Shown here: positions 7,804-15,587 of the stretch, in pieces
Numbering within the stretch: the stretch's first letter is position 1
Layout of the letters: each line of letters starts with the position of its first letter
DNA from: Deltaproteobacteria bacterium
Lineage (GTDB): Bacteria > Desulfobacterota > DSM-4660 > Desulfatiglandales > Desulfatiglandaceae
Assembly (NCBI GenBank): GCA_021163815.1
Contig: JAGGTJ010000134.1
Span: 1 to 32,046 of the forward strand
DNA: 32,046 bases
Reading direction: 5' to 3'
Program-made: the position numbers and the translations under genes
Notes under the pieces: model-generated
Told to the model about the DNA's origin: nothing
The model's input: the letters and a program-made list of their open reading frames with translations, nothing else
The model's database searches: none

Positions 7804-9330
7804 TTACAGATGAAGTCCATAGATCATCCTGTCAATATCACAATGGGCCTCGAAATGGTCAGCAAGACGATCATATTCCCTGAAACGTGCGGCCCTCTCC
7901 CCTTCAGAATGTCTCATCTGCAAGCCCTTCTCCTCTCTGATACGATTCAGAAAGGCCTCCCTGAATCCCGGAGAATCAAAAAGGCCGTGCAGATATGTCC
8001 CTGCAACCCGCAAATCCTCCATTATCCAGCCATCATTCCAACCGTTGTCCCTGCGGGAGGTATAAAGCCGTAAAAAGGGCATGCCTTTATCACACACAGG
8101 TTGTGTCCTCCCCATGTGAATCTCGTAACCCTCCACGTCCTTTTCGTTCACAAGGCACACACCCGTCACTTTCCGCACCACCTTATCGCCTGCAAGTTCC
8201 GTTGCAACAGGCAAAAGACCAATACCTTCCACCTCTTTTCTTGCTGATTCCACTCCAAGGCGGTCATGTATAACTCTTCCCAAAAGCTGATATCCGCCGC
8301 AAATACCTATAACCCTACCCCCCTTCAGGTAAAACTCCCTCACCTTGTCTGACCATTTGGTTTGTTGCATCCATAGGGCATCTTCCATTGCATTTTTGGT
8401 TCCCGGTATGATAAGACAGTCATAAGACATAGACATTTCATCAGGATGAAAAAGAAAATTAACTACAACATCAGGTTCACTCTCAAATATCTCAAGGTCG
8501 GTAAAATTGGAAATGGCAGGAAGTTTTATAACCGCAATATTAACCGTGTCTTTCCCTGTGGGTTTTAATGCACGTCTGTCCTTCTGCACCGAAACAGAGT
8601 CCTCCGGATCTATCCGGATGTCATTATAAAATGGCACCACTCCAAAGACAGGAAGAGATGTCTTCTCTTCTATATATGTTACCCCGGAATCAAACAGCCT
8701 TTTATCCCCCCGGAATTTGTTTATGATAAAACCTGATGTGATTTCCCTCTCTTTTCCTGAAAGGAGACAATGTGTACCAATCAGTTGGGCAAATATCCCT
8801 CCCCTGTCAATATCGCCTATAATAACACAGGAGGCATTTGCAAGGATTGCCATCCGATAGTTCACTATGTCATTTTTCTTCAGGTTCATCTCACAGCAGC
8901 TCCCGGCCCCCTCCATAACTATAACATCATGCTCTCTTGAAAGTATGTCATAAGACTCCTTAACGGCCTTCACAAGCATGGACTTGCGATTATGGTATTC
9001 CATGGCATCCATATGGCACAAAACCTTTCCCTGAACCACCACCTGGGCACCCTGTCCGCCTGAAGGTTTAAGAAGCACAGGATTCATGTGGACGGTTGGA
9101 ACAAGGCCTGCCGCCTCTGCCTGCACCACCTGGGCACGGCCTATCTCTCCACCTTCAAGGGTCACATAGGAATTGTTTGACATATTCTGGGCCTTGAAGG
9201 GGGCAACCCTGTATCCCCTGCGCCTAAGTATCCTGCACATGGCAGCGGCAACAATGGATTTGCCAACATCACTGCCCGTGCCAAGAAACATGATGGCCTT
9301 TGCCATACTATTGCTCTGGTTCATCTTCAT
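7804..9330 (-). CDS. cbiP: Cobyric acid synthase
   Basis: CbiP/CobQ amidates side chains b, d, e and g of adenosylcobyrinate a,c-diamide to give adenosylcobyrate. With ATG at 9330 it has 508 residues, the usual length. Motifs are AIMFLGTGSDVGKS (P-loop), FKAQNMSNNSYVT, a central MEGAGSCCEMNL, and the glutaminase nucleophile in GICGGYQLLG (Cys344), with a C-terminal GTYLHGLFD. Other starts are possible: ATG 9324 or ATG 9306 (MAKAIMF). A longer frame to 9381 would overlap the permease gene and lacks family similarity, so it was not used. It begins 16 nt after the permease stop. Confidence 0.94.
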   Translation of the reverse strand: MKMNQSNSMAKAIMFLGTGSDVGKSIVAAAMCRILRRRGYRVAPFKAQNMSNNSYVTLEGGEIGRAQVVQAEAAGLVPTVHMNPVLLKPSGGQGAQVVVQGKVLCHMDAMEYHNRKSMLVKAVKESYDILSREHDVIVMEGAGSCCEMNLKKNDIVNYRMAILANASCVIIGDIDRGGIFAQLIGTHCLLSGKEREITSGFIINKFRGDKRLFDSGVTYIEEKTSLPVFGVVPFYNDIRIDPEDSVSVQKDRRALKPTGKDTVNIAVIKLPAISNFTDLEIFESEPDVVVNFLFHPDEMSMSYDCLIIPGTKNAMEDALWMQQTKWSDKVREFYLKGGRVIGICGGYQLLGRVIHDRLGVESARKEVEGIGLLPVATELAGDKVVRKVTGVCLVNEKDVEGYEIHMGRTQPVCDKGMPFLRLYTSRRDNGWNDGWIMEDLRVAGTYLHGLFDSPGFREAFLNRIREEKGLQMRHSEGERAARFREYDRLADHFEAHCDIDRMIYGLHL

Positions 9331-9346
9331 AAAAGACCTGCACCCC

Positions 9347-10084
9347 CTAATCCCTTGCCATGGAAACCACCTTAACTGCAATCAGAAAAAAAACAAGACC
9401 TGTTCCCAGCAGTATTACATAAGAAAACATATCAACAGGGTTTCCAAAGGAGGCTGCCCTGATAGCATTTGATGCATGGGTCAGGGGAAGAAGTAGAATG
9501 ATCTTCTGTGCCCACACCGGAAGACGTGACACAGGGAAAAAGGTGCCGCCAAGAAAGGCCATGGGCGTAATAACAAAGTTGGTAAACATGGCCTGATCCG
9601 CATGAGACCTAACCATCATGGCCATACCCACAGCAAGGGAGGAAAAGACAAAACTGTTAAGAAAAACGGCAACCCAGAACATGATATTCCAGTAATCAAT
9701 CATAACTCCAAACAGCAACCCAAGCCCGATAATTATTCCTACCGACAAAAAGGCACGTGTTATGCCTCCAAGTGTTTCACCAAGGACATATGAAATATTG
9801 CTTATGGGAGCAGCCTGAAATTCCTCAAAGATATGCCAGTAAAAACGGGATATATTGATTTCACTGCCAATCACAAATGCCCTGTTCATGCTGCTCATTG
9901 CTACAAGACCAGGAATCAGAAACTCCATGTAGGTATGACCATGGATTGTAACAGATTTGCCCATTGCATACCCAAAGGCAATAAGGTAGAGAAAAGGTGA
10001 AACCGCCATGGATGCAATCATCTTCAAAAACCGGCACCGCAAGATCATCATTTCTCTGTAATACACCGCAAAAAAACCGTTCAT
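9347..10084 (-). CDS. ABC-2 type transporter permease
   Basis: This integral membrane protein has 245 residues and about six hydrophobic segments, typical of ABC-2 (DrrB/NodJ-like) permeases. The family signature region reads FLGGTFFPVSRLPVWAQ, followed by LPLTHASNAIR. The ATG at 10084 overlaps the ATPase stop as TGATG, showing translational coupling; a GTG three bases earlier is an alternative. It partners the ATPase encoded upstream. Such pairs usually export drugs, lipids, polysaccharides or metals; nothing here fixes the substrate. Its place directly before cbiP suggests a corrinoid or cobalt link, but that is inference. Confidence 0.88.
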   Translation of the reverse strand: MNGFFAVYYREMMILRCRFLKMIASMAVSPFLYLIAFGYAMGKSVTIHGHTYMEFLIPGLVAMSSMNRAFVIGSEINISRFYWHIFEEFQAAPISNISYVLGETLGGITRAFLSVGIIIGLGLLFGVMIDYWNIMFWVAVFLNSFVFSSLAVGMAMMVRSHADQAMFTNFVITPMAFLGGTFFPVSRLPVWAQKIILLLPLTHASNAIRAASFGNPVDMFSYVILLGTGLVFFLIAVKVVSMARD

Positions 10085-10920
10085 CACTTGACCTTCTTTC
10101 CTGTAAGAGACAAAAAGGCATCCTCAAGATTTACCCGCCTGAAGGAAAAACTGTCCTCCTGTTGTTCCGCATACTGTTTCGCCTCTTCTTTTGTTCTGAA
10201 ATATCTTGACCTTATATTGTCATTCATCATCAGGTCAATAGCCCACTCTCCCTGCCTTGATATGAGCGCTTGCGGGCTATCCACGGCCACAACCCTGCCC
10301 TCGTCAATAAAGGCAACCCTTTCAGCCAGAAATTCTGCCTCTTCAATATAATGGGTGGTAAGAAAAATAGTGGTCCCATTTTTCTGTATCTTCTTCATAA
10401 GTGCCCATATACGCCTCCTGATACTGGCATCCAAGCCAACTGTAGGCTCATCGAGAAAAAGTATCCTTGGCGAATGCATAAGCGCCCTTATGATCGTCAG
10501 TCTCCTTTTTAACCCACCGGATAGCCTGGAGACAGCAACATTCAGCTTGTCAGACAAACCTACATAATCTACAAGTTCATTGATCCTCTGTTTTCTCTCT
10601 TTTAAAGGCATATGAAAAAGCAGACCGTGAATAGTCAGGTTTTCAAACACTGTCAGTTCACTGTCCAGATTAATAGCCTGGAAAACCACTCCACACTGAC
10701 GTTTTGCTGCAAGAGTCTCCCTTTCAACATGAAAGCCGTTCAGCCATGCATCCCCGGAAGATAGTCTGGTAAGACCTGTCAATATTCGGATTGTGGTTGT
10801 CTTTCCCGCACCATTAGGGCCAAGATAGGCAAACATCTCCCCTTCACGTACATGCAGACTGACATCTTTCAGAACATGAGAATGCCCATATACCTTGTTG
10901 AGTTTTTCAATCCTTATCAC
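10084..10920 (-). CDS. ABC transporter ATP-binding protein (DrrA/ABC-2 exporter type)
   Basis: The cytoplasmic ATPase subunit of an ABC-2 exporter. The start chosen is GTG at 10920, preceded by GGGGA at good spacing and opening with IRIEKLNKVYG, where the family begins; the longer frame to 10992 adds an unrelated tail. The 278 residues show Walker A GPNGAGKTTT, Q-loop VVFQ, signature LSGGLKRRL, Walker B ILFLDEPTVGLD and the switch His in TTHYIEEAE. The last ~70 residues are a small DrrA-like extension. It is the first gene of the set ending in cbiC. I saw no cobalamin riboswitch upstream; the upstream region is instead an inverted-repeat element. Confidence 0.93.
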   Translation of the reverse strand: MIRIEKLNKVYGHSHVLKDVSLHVREGEMFAYLGPNGAGKTTTIRILTGLTRLSSGDAWLNGFHVERETLAAKRQCGVVFQAINLDSELTVFENLTIHGLLFHMPLKERKQRINELVDYVGLSDKLNVAVSRLSGGLKRRLTIIRALMHSPRILFLDEPTVGLDASIRRRIWALMKKIQKNGTTIFLTTHYIEEAEFLAERVAFIDEGRVVAVDSPQALISRQGEWAIDLMMNDNIRSRYFRTKEEAKQYAEQQEDSFSFRRVNLEDAFLSLTGKKVK

Positions 10921-10998
10921 GATAATTCCCCAAAGATGATGACATCGAGATTGTGAAAAAGAGCCATTTCCGGATCGGAAACTCGCCAGCACCCAAAA

Positions 10999-11094
10999 TT
11001 GATGAACCTGTAAAAAGTCGAGTCAATGGATAGGTAAAAATCTTCATATACAAGGCATAACACAGTAGATGGAGACTTTTTACGACGCCATCAA
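10999..11094. repeat. Dispersed repeat family 2, copy upstream of the ABC/cobalamin operon
   Basis: A 96-bp sequence with imperfect inverted ends. The right end is GACTTTTTACGACGCCATC (11074-11092); the left end is TTGATGAACCTGTAAAAAGT (10999-11018). The same end type recurs at 11971-11990 and, diverged, at 25215-25354. It has no coding capacity and looks like a small non-autonomous mobile or REP-like element. Confidence 0.65.
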
Positions 11095-11114
11095 AATTGA
11101 TTCATGGATGGGCA

Positions 11115-11345
11115 CTATGTAACATTCCGAACAGTAACAGCATCCAGTGGACATGCTTCTATACAGTCCCAATACCCCATACACATATCCTGAAAGACTA
11201 CAGGCGGTTTGAATGGCCCATCTATCTGTTTGATAACCTTGTGTGAGCAGGCCAATGTCGATAGACAGCGGCCGCTGTCAGGGGCACAGTTTTGGGGTTT
11301 ACATACATCATAGTTTACCATGGCAAATGATTTTTTGGGTTGCAT
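11115..11345 (-). CDS. Small ferredoxin-like iron-sulfur protein
   Basis: A 76-residue cytoplasmic protein with seven cysteines: C15, C20, C27 and C33 in CKPQNCAPDSGRCLSTLAC, and C55, C61 and C65 in CMGYWDCIEACP. The second set matches the CxxCxxCxxxCP cluster motif except that Tyr58 replaces the second Cys. The first set has the expanded spacing seen in some ferredoxins found with anaerobic enzymes. It may carry one regular and one altered cluster; that is inference. AAGGAG lies about 9 nt before the ATG at 11345; an internal ATG (residue 9, MVNYDVC) is an alternative. It lies upstream of the ABC/cobalamin genes on the same strand, but a repeat element separates them, so co-transcription is uncertain. 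Confidence 0.72.
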   Translation of the reverse strand: MQPKKSFAMVNYDVCKPQNCAPDSGRCLSTLACSHKVIKQIDGPFKPPVVFQDMCMGYWDCIEACPLDAVTVRNVT

Positions 11346-11500
11346 TCCTTAATACTCCTTCAAATTTTTCCGAAAAAGGCATAGGTTAAAGGTCAGGCAA
11401 AGAGACTATCCTGTTAATAATATAAGACACTATGCCTTTTATGGGCCTTTCCCCCGCTTATGTAACAGGCTTAGAAACGAAAAACACCATACAGTTTCCA

Positions 11501-11530
11501 TTCTGAAAATAGTTTATGCAGGTCTTAGGT
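11501..11530. repeat. Solo end of dispersed repeat family 1
   Basis: GAAAATAGTTTATGCAGG followed by TCTTAGGT is the same terminal sequence as at 11831-11856 and 13031-13056. No opposite end was found to its left. Confidence 0.6.
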
Positions 11531-11604
11531 AACAAGAAAATCAACCATGAAAAAGACGCCCCATACAGTTCCACCATACATCATAAACATTTTTTTATTA
11601 TAGG

Positions 11605-11856
11605 ACCTAAATCCTGCAAGCGTCGAGTTTGCCGAAGATGCAAGGCGGCAAGGGCGCAGACGTACTCCGATACTTCAAGTCCTTGCCAACACCGCAGATT
11701 CGGTAAAATCGACGCTCCGGAAGCGGTAAACTATTTTCAAAAATCACAATCTTTATCTTCAAATTGATGCGTGTTATACAAGCACAACATTTTTATAATT
11801 CCTTGATATTAAAAGCATAATTTTCTTCTTGAAAATAGTTTATGCAGGTTTTAGGT
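11605..11856. repeat. Dispersed repeat family 1 element A, with nested palindrome
   Basis: The left end is ACCTAAATCCTGCA (11605-11618); the right end is TGCAGGTTTTAGGT (11843-11856), its inverse. The left inverted repeat is split: the continuation TAAACTATTTTCAA resumes at 11727. The intervening 108 bp (11619-11726) is itself palindromic, with AGCGTCGAGTTTGCCGAA at its start and TTCGGTAAAATCGACGCT near 11699-11716. So one palindromic repeat appears to have inserted into the end of another. Confidence 0.7.
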
Positions 11857-11859
11857 TCC

Positions 11860-11880
11860 ACTTAAATCCTGCATAAACTC
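11860..11880. repeat. Inward-facing end of repeat family 1
   Basis: ACTTAAATCCTGCATAAACT at 11860-11879 is the reverse complement of the family 1 end that finishes at 11856, only a few bases away. The two ends form a tight hairpin. Its continuation is replaced by the family 2 sequence beginning near 11879. Confidence 0.55.
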
Positions 11881-11990
11881 GTAAAAAATCCGTCGCAAAA
11901 ATTTTAGACACAATATATCGTAACGCCCAGCAAAGTTATCCTAATATACTGAAGCCAAATTTCTGATTTTCGACTTTTTACGACGCCATC
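11879..11990. repeat. Dispersed repeat family 2, copy upstream of cheR
   Basis: The right end CGACTTTTTACGACGCCATC (11971-11990) is identical over its core to the right end at 11074-11092. The left end CGTAAAAAATCCGTCG (from 11880) is a diverged inverse. The element ends about 20 bp before the cheR start and may therefore supply or disrupt its promoter. Confidence 0.55.
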
Positions 11991-12010
11991 ACGGTTAATT
12001 CAAAAGTCAT

Positions 12011-12781
12011 ATGGAACTAACAAATAAACAGTACACGACACTAAGAAACCTGATTTACAACAACTGCGGGATTAATCTGCACAAGGGTAAACTGCCTCTT
12101 TTAAAAAACAGGTTGTCAAAGCGTTTGAGGGCAACTGGCATAGAAGATGTCAACACTTACATCAAACTCCTCAAGAATGACAATGATGAGTTTGTCAGTT
12201 TTATCGACACCATTTCCACAAATCACACATACTTTTTTCGGGAAAACAGACACTGTGAATTTCTTCTGGACAATCTGGACAGATCCAGACCTATCAAGAT
12301 ATGGAGCGCAGCATCCTCCAGTGGTGAGGAGCCCTTTTCTATTGCATTTCAACTGTTGAACAACAATTTTACCTTCAAGATACTGGCATCAGATATATCG
12401 ACAGCAATGCTTAAGCTGGCTGCAAGAGGTATATATCACAAAAAAAAGTTCAGACTGGTACCAAGGGACATTCTCAAAAAGTACTGTATGAAAGGCCATG
12501 ACAGGTGGGAAGGATATATCAAGATAAAAAAAGAAGTCGTATCCATGATATCTTTTAAAAGACTTAACCTTCTGACTGATCCTGTTCCGGGTGTATTTGA
12601 TGTGATATTCTGCAGAAATGTCATGATATATTTCGACAATCCTACAAAAGCCATGGTAGTAAACAAACTCGCATCTGCCATAAAACCCGGTGGATACCTT
12701 ATTATAGGGGCATCAGAAGGACTGGTCGGAATTGAACATGACTTACAGTATGTTGAACCAAGTATTTACAGAAAAAAATGA
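12011..12781 (+). CDS. cheR: CheR-type chemoreceptor glutamate methyltransferase
   Basis: CheR methylates glutamates of methyl-accepting chemotaxis proteins using S-adenosylmethionine. The 256 residues include the N-terminal helical CheR domain (about 1-65), TNHTYFFRE at 70-78, the SAM-binding loop WSAASSSGEEP at 98-108 (usual form WSAGCSTGEEP), a DIS..ML..A..GIY segment, and FDVIFCRNVMIYF followed by GGYLIIGASEGL. No other chemotaxis gene is in the window, so it is an orphan here. The start ATG at 12011 lacks a clear ribosome-binding site. It is transcribed toward rpmC. The Cys-to-Ser change in the SAM loop is mild and does not argue for inactivity. Confidence 0.93.
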   Translation: MELTNKQYTTLRNLIYNNCGINLHKGKLPLLKNRLSKRLRATGIEDVNTYIKLLKNDNDEFVSFIDTISTNHTYFFRENRHCEFLLDNLDRSRPIKIWSAASSSGEEPFSIAFQLLNNNFTFKILASDISTAMLKLAARGIYHKKKFRLVPRDILKKYCMKGHDRWEGYIKIKKEVVSMISFKRLNLLTDPVPGVFDVIFCRNVMIYFDNPTKAMVVNKLASAIKPGGYLIIGASEGLVGIEHDLQYVEPSIYRKK

Positions 12782-13233
12782 TTACTGCCCACAGATGAGC
12801 ATGATCTGATCAAGCATTAAGCCCTTCCAACGAACTTCACAGAAAGTCGCGTAAGCACTTTATGGTATGTGACATTTAACCTACATCCTGCAAACATCAA
12901 ATTCGTTCCTTATAGAATGCAGCGAAGCAGCATAAACCATTTTACAGCGCTATTAACCTTTATGGCCCCATATTGTTACACACACAACTTTTCTATAATT
13001 CGTTGATATTAAAAACATAATTTTCTTCTTGAAAATAGTTTATGCAGGTTTTAGGTCTCATCAGAAACAGCAACTATCAGAAAAACAGACCCACGAGGCC
13101 ATATAAAAAAGTTCTTCAAGATTAACCCAACAGAACGGAATTCAAAAGTTCATAATCAGTAAAGGCCCTAGCAACAGACTCTATTTTATAGAGACCAATT
13201 ACATGTACTTTCATCATAACAACAAAACTAAGA
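12782..13233. other. Spacer between convergent cheR and rpmC
   Basis: This 452-bp stretch has no gene. It contains a complete family 1 repeat (12879-13056) and a short perfect palindrome CTCTATTTTATAGAG near 13181-13195, which could act at the end of the ribosomal transcript but has no T-run. In most bacteria rpsQ and the spc genes would follow rpmC here. Confidence 0.6.
12879..13056. repeat. Dispersed repeat family 1 element B
   Basis: The left end is ACCTACATCCTGCA (12879-12892); the right end is TGCAGGTTTTAGGT (13043-13056). The right ~80 bp aligns closely with element A, sharing GATATTAAAA and CATAATTTTCTTCTTG. About 40 bp sits between CCTGCA and TAAACC at the same position where element A carries its 108-bp insertion. 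Confidence 0.7.
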
Positions 13234-13425
13234 TCAACCTCGACTTTTTTCAGAAAGAATTGTTTTAATCCGTGCTATTTCCTTCTTGACCTTTGGGATA
13301 GACGCAGTATTTGATAATTGACCAATCGCCTTTTGAAAACGTAAATTAAAGAATTCTTGAGACAGTTCAAGGCATCTGTCTTTCAGTTCCTGTATTCCTA
13401 ACTCTCTTAATTCATTTGTTTTCAT
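13234..13425 (-). CDS. rpmC: 50S ribosomal protein L29
   Basis: L29 is a small two-helix protein near the exit tunnel of the large subunit. The start at ATG 13425 gives 63 residues opening MKTNELRELG, as in the family, with LRFQKAIGQLSNT in the middle. A longer upstream frame overlaps rplP in another frame and was not used. It starts 4 nt after the rplP stop. It is the last ribosomal gene on this side; rpsQ, normally next, is missing. Confidence 0.93.
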   Translation of the reverse strand: MKTNELRELGIQELKDRCLELSQEFFNLRFQKAIGQLSNTASIPKVKKEIARIKTILSEKSRG

Positions 13426-13429
13426 CGGC

Positions 13430-13840
13430 CTATACTCTCCTTGAAACAAACTTTGTAGCAAATGGCAACTTATTGCCCCCCAATCTAAAAGCCTCTCTCG
13501 CCACATCCTCGGAAACACCCTCAAGTTCATAAAGAATTCTTCCTGGTTTGACAGGAGCCACCCAACCTTCAGGAGCACCTTTTCCTTTACCCATTCTTGT
13601 TTCAGCAGGTTTTTTTGTTATTGGTTTATCAGGAAAAACACGAATCCACATCTTTCCACCACGTTTTACATGCCTTGTCACAGCTATTCTTGCCGCTTCT
13701 ATCTGTTGGGCAGTCATGTAACCCCTTCCTACAGCCTGTAAACCATAAACACCAAAAGCCAAGGTATTGCCTCGCATTGAAACACCTTTGAGTCTGCCTT
13801 TTTGTCTCTTACGATATTTAACTTTCTTTGGACTTAACAT
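13430..13840 (-). CDS. rplP: 50S ribosomal protein L16
   Basis: L16 helps form the A-site tRNA pocket of the large subunit. The 136 residues are full length, opening [16 protein letters not shown] and containing [14 protein letters not shown], the basic [15 protein letters not shown] and [17 protein letters not shown]. It lies 15 nt after rpsC and 4 nt before rpmC, in normal S10-operon order. Confidence 0.97.
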   Translation of the reverse strand: MLSPKKVKYRKRQKGRLKGVSMRGNTLAFGVYGLQAVGRGYMTAQQIEAARIAVTRHVKRGGKMWIRVFPDKPITKKPAETRMGKGKGAPEGWVAPVKPGRILYELEGVSEDVAREAFRLGGNKLPFATKFVSRRV

Positions 13841-13855
13841 AGTAAAGTAAAATCC

Positions 13856-14503
13856 TTATATTTTTTTGTTCTTATCAGGCAAAATTTCACCCTTAAATAT
13901 TATAACCTTAACACCTATTGTACCATAAGTCGTAAAGGCTTCAGCAAAGCCATAATCGATATCAGCCCTAATGGTATGAAGTGGCACCCTTCCTTCCCGA
14001 TACCATTCTCTGCGAGCCATTTCAGCGCCCCCCAGTCTTCCGCTACAGGTGATTTTGATCCCCAACGCCCCAAATCTCATAGCCGAACTAACGGCCTTTT
14101 TCATGGCTCGTCTAAAAGCTACCCGACGAACAAGCTGAGTCGCAATATTTTCCGCCACCAACTGCGCATCGACTTCAGGTTTTCTGACTTCCTGTATGTC
14201 TATTATTATTTCTTGCTTGATCTCTTTTTCTAAATCTTTTTTCAGTTGTTCTATATCAGCACCTTTTTTACCTATCACTATACCGGGCCGTGCCGTATGC
14301 ATACGAATTCTGACCTTGTTGGCAGCCCTTTCAATTTCTATCTTTGATATACCGGCCTGGGCAACACGCTTTTTTAAAAACTTACGAATCTTATAATCCT
14401 CTAATAAAAAGGTACTGTATTCCTTAGTTGCAAACCATCGTGAAGCCCATTTTTTATGGACACCTAGCCTAAAGCCAATTGGATGAACTTTTTGTCCCAA
14501 CAT
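13856..14503 (-). CDS. rpsC: 30S ribosomal protein S3
   Basis: S3 lies at the mRNA entry channel of the small subunit. The 215 residues open [14 protein letters not shown] and carry the KH-domain signature [12 protein letters not shown] and the C-terminal [27 protein letters not shown] sits immediately before the ATG. A 108-bp spacer separates it from rplV, longer than usual for this pair. Confidence 0.97.
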   Translation of the reverse strand: MLGQKVHPIGFRLGVHKKWASRWFATKEYSTFLLEDYKIRKFLKKRVAQAGISKIEIERAANKVRIRMHTARPGIVIGKKGADIEQLKKDLEKEIKQEIIIDIQEVRKPEVDAQLVAENIATQLVRRVAFRRAMKKAVSSAMRFGALGIKITCSGRLGGAEMARREWYREGRVPLHTIRADIDYGFAEAFTTYGTIGVKVIIFKGEILPDKNKKI

Positions 14504-14611
14504 CCCCTCCAGATAGAACTAATTAAGCATCACAGCCTATTTCAATTTAATATCTTTACAAAAGGTGTGAATTTTCATTAAATTTTACAAAAAGACCTCA
14601 AAAAAAACAGA

Positions 14612-14944
14612 TTATATTTCATCCACAATCACTGTAATATGACTGGTTCGTTTTCTTATGCGTGTTGCCCGCCCTTGAGCCCTTGGTCGCCATCTTTTTA
14701 ACATGGGGCCTTCATCAGCATATACCTTCTTTAACCTTAACGTATCTATATCAAGACCCAAATTCTGAGAGGCATTTGCAGCCGCAGATTTTATCAGATC
14801 AGCCAATATCTTTGCCCCTTTTTTGGGCATAAAAGAAAGAATTGCAATTGCCTCTTCCAAGGTCTTTCCACGAACCTCTTTTATTATAATCCGCATCTTC
14901 TGAGGCGAAATCCTTACAAATTTTGCTACCGCTCTTGTTTCCAT
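14612..14944 (-). CDS. rplV: 50S ribosomal protein L22
   Basis: L22 contacts all domains of 23S rRNA and lines the peptide tunnel. From ATG 14944 it has 110 residues, opening METRAVAKFVRISPQKMR and ending with RIRKRTSHITVIV. A TTG nine bases upstream would add three residues, but the family starts at this Met. The tunnel loop segment PMLKRWRPRAQGRATRI is intact. Confidence 0.96.
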   Translation of the reverse strand: METRAVAKFVRISPQKMRIIIKEVRGKTLEEAIAILSFMPKKGAKILADLIKSAAANASQNLGLDIDTLRLKKVYADEGPMLKRWRPRAQGRATRIRKRTSHITVIVDEI

Positions 14945-15021
14945 TATATTCAACTCTATTCTTTCAAAAGTAATACTGTTCTACGTTCATATGCCATTCA
15001 TATATCTTTTTTCAGGATATA

Positions 15022-15309
15022 TTATTTTTTACCCTTTAACTTGGATTTCTTACTACCAGCATGCCCATGAAAGGTCCTTGTTGGAGCGAATTCTCCTAGC
15101 TTATGCCCTACCATATCCTCAGAAATAGAAAGCGGAAGAAAATTTCTTCCATTATGTACTGCAAATGTAAAGCCAACAAATTCAGGGATTATAGTGGACC
15201 TTCTGGACCATGTCTTTATAGCCTTCCTACTCACAGCCCCTGACAATTTCTCCACCTTTTCTATCAAATAAGGATCTACAAAGGGTCCCTTTTTTAATGA
15301 CCTTGGCAA
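15022..15309 (-). CDS. rpsS: 30S ribosomal protein S19, TTG start
   Basis: S19 forms a complex with S13 at the head of the small subunit. The 95 residues read [17 protein letters not shown] through [13 protein letters not shown] and [13 protein letters not shown]. The start codon is TTG at 15309, supported by AAAGGAGGG just upstream and by the family N-terminus; no ATG fits. A 278-bp spacer separates it from rplB. Confidence 0.96.
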   Translation of the reverse strand: MPRSLKKGPFVDPYLIEKVEKLSGAVSRKAIKTWSRRSTIIPEFVGFTFAVHNGRNFLPLSISEDMVGHKLGEFAPTRTFHGHAGSKKSKLKGKK

Positions 15310-15587
15310 AACTACCCTCCTTTCGGATATTCAAGTCTGTAAATCAATTGATCCCCATCTCACGAAGTATATCAAAAAATCAAGAAAATCAGATTATACA
15401 ATGATCAAGAAAAGACCTCAATATATAGATAAAGATCCCAAGTATTATCTCAACTATTATATAAAAAAAGATTAATTTTTTAAAAACAGATATCGGCCCC
15501 GCATTTCTCAACAGCAAAGTGGCACAAAAAAACAGCATTCAAACCTTGAAGAATAATATTTCATGATCCCTGTTTTTAAATAAAATC
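15310..15587. other. Long spacer inside the S10 cluster (rplB-rpsS)
   Basis: 278 bp of AT-rich sequence with no recognisable gene or repeat between rplB and rpsS, genes usually separated by a few tens of bases. Confidence 0.5.

Larger units (their letters stand above)
11346..12010. other. Repeat-filled spacer upstream of cheR
   Basis: This 665-bp stretch contains no convincing gene. It holds a solo family 1 end (11501-11530), a complete family 1 element with an insertion (11605-11856), another inward family 1 end (11860-11880) and a family 2 copy (11879-11990) ending 20 bp before cheR. Most of the spacer is repeat sequence. Confidence 0.7.

Noticed and set aside
10921-11114. Cobalamin riboswitch before the ABC/cbi operon
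   Set aside because: I looked for a B12-box-like sequence on the - strand and saw none; the space is filled by a family 2 repeat.
11516-11767. 83-codon + strand frame upstream of cheR
   Set aside because: Made almost wholly of nested repeat elements; Lys/Arg/Cys-rich translation typical of non-coding repeats.
11605-13056. CRISPR array in the repeat-rich cheR flanks
   Set aside because: Repeats are inverted, few and irregularly spaced, without uniform spacers.
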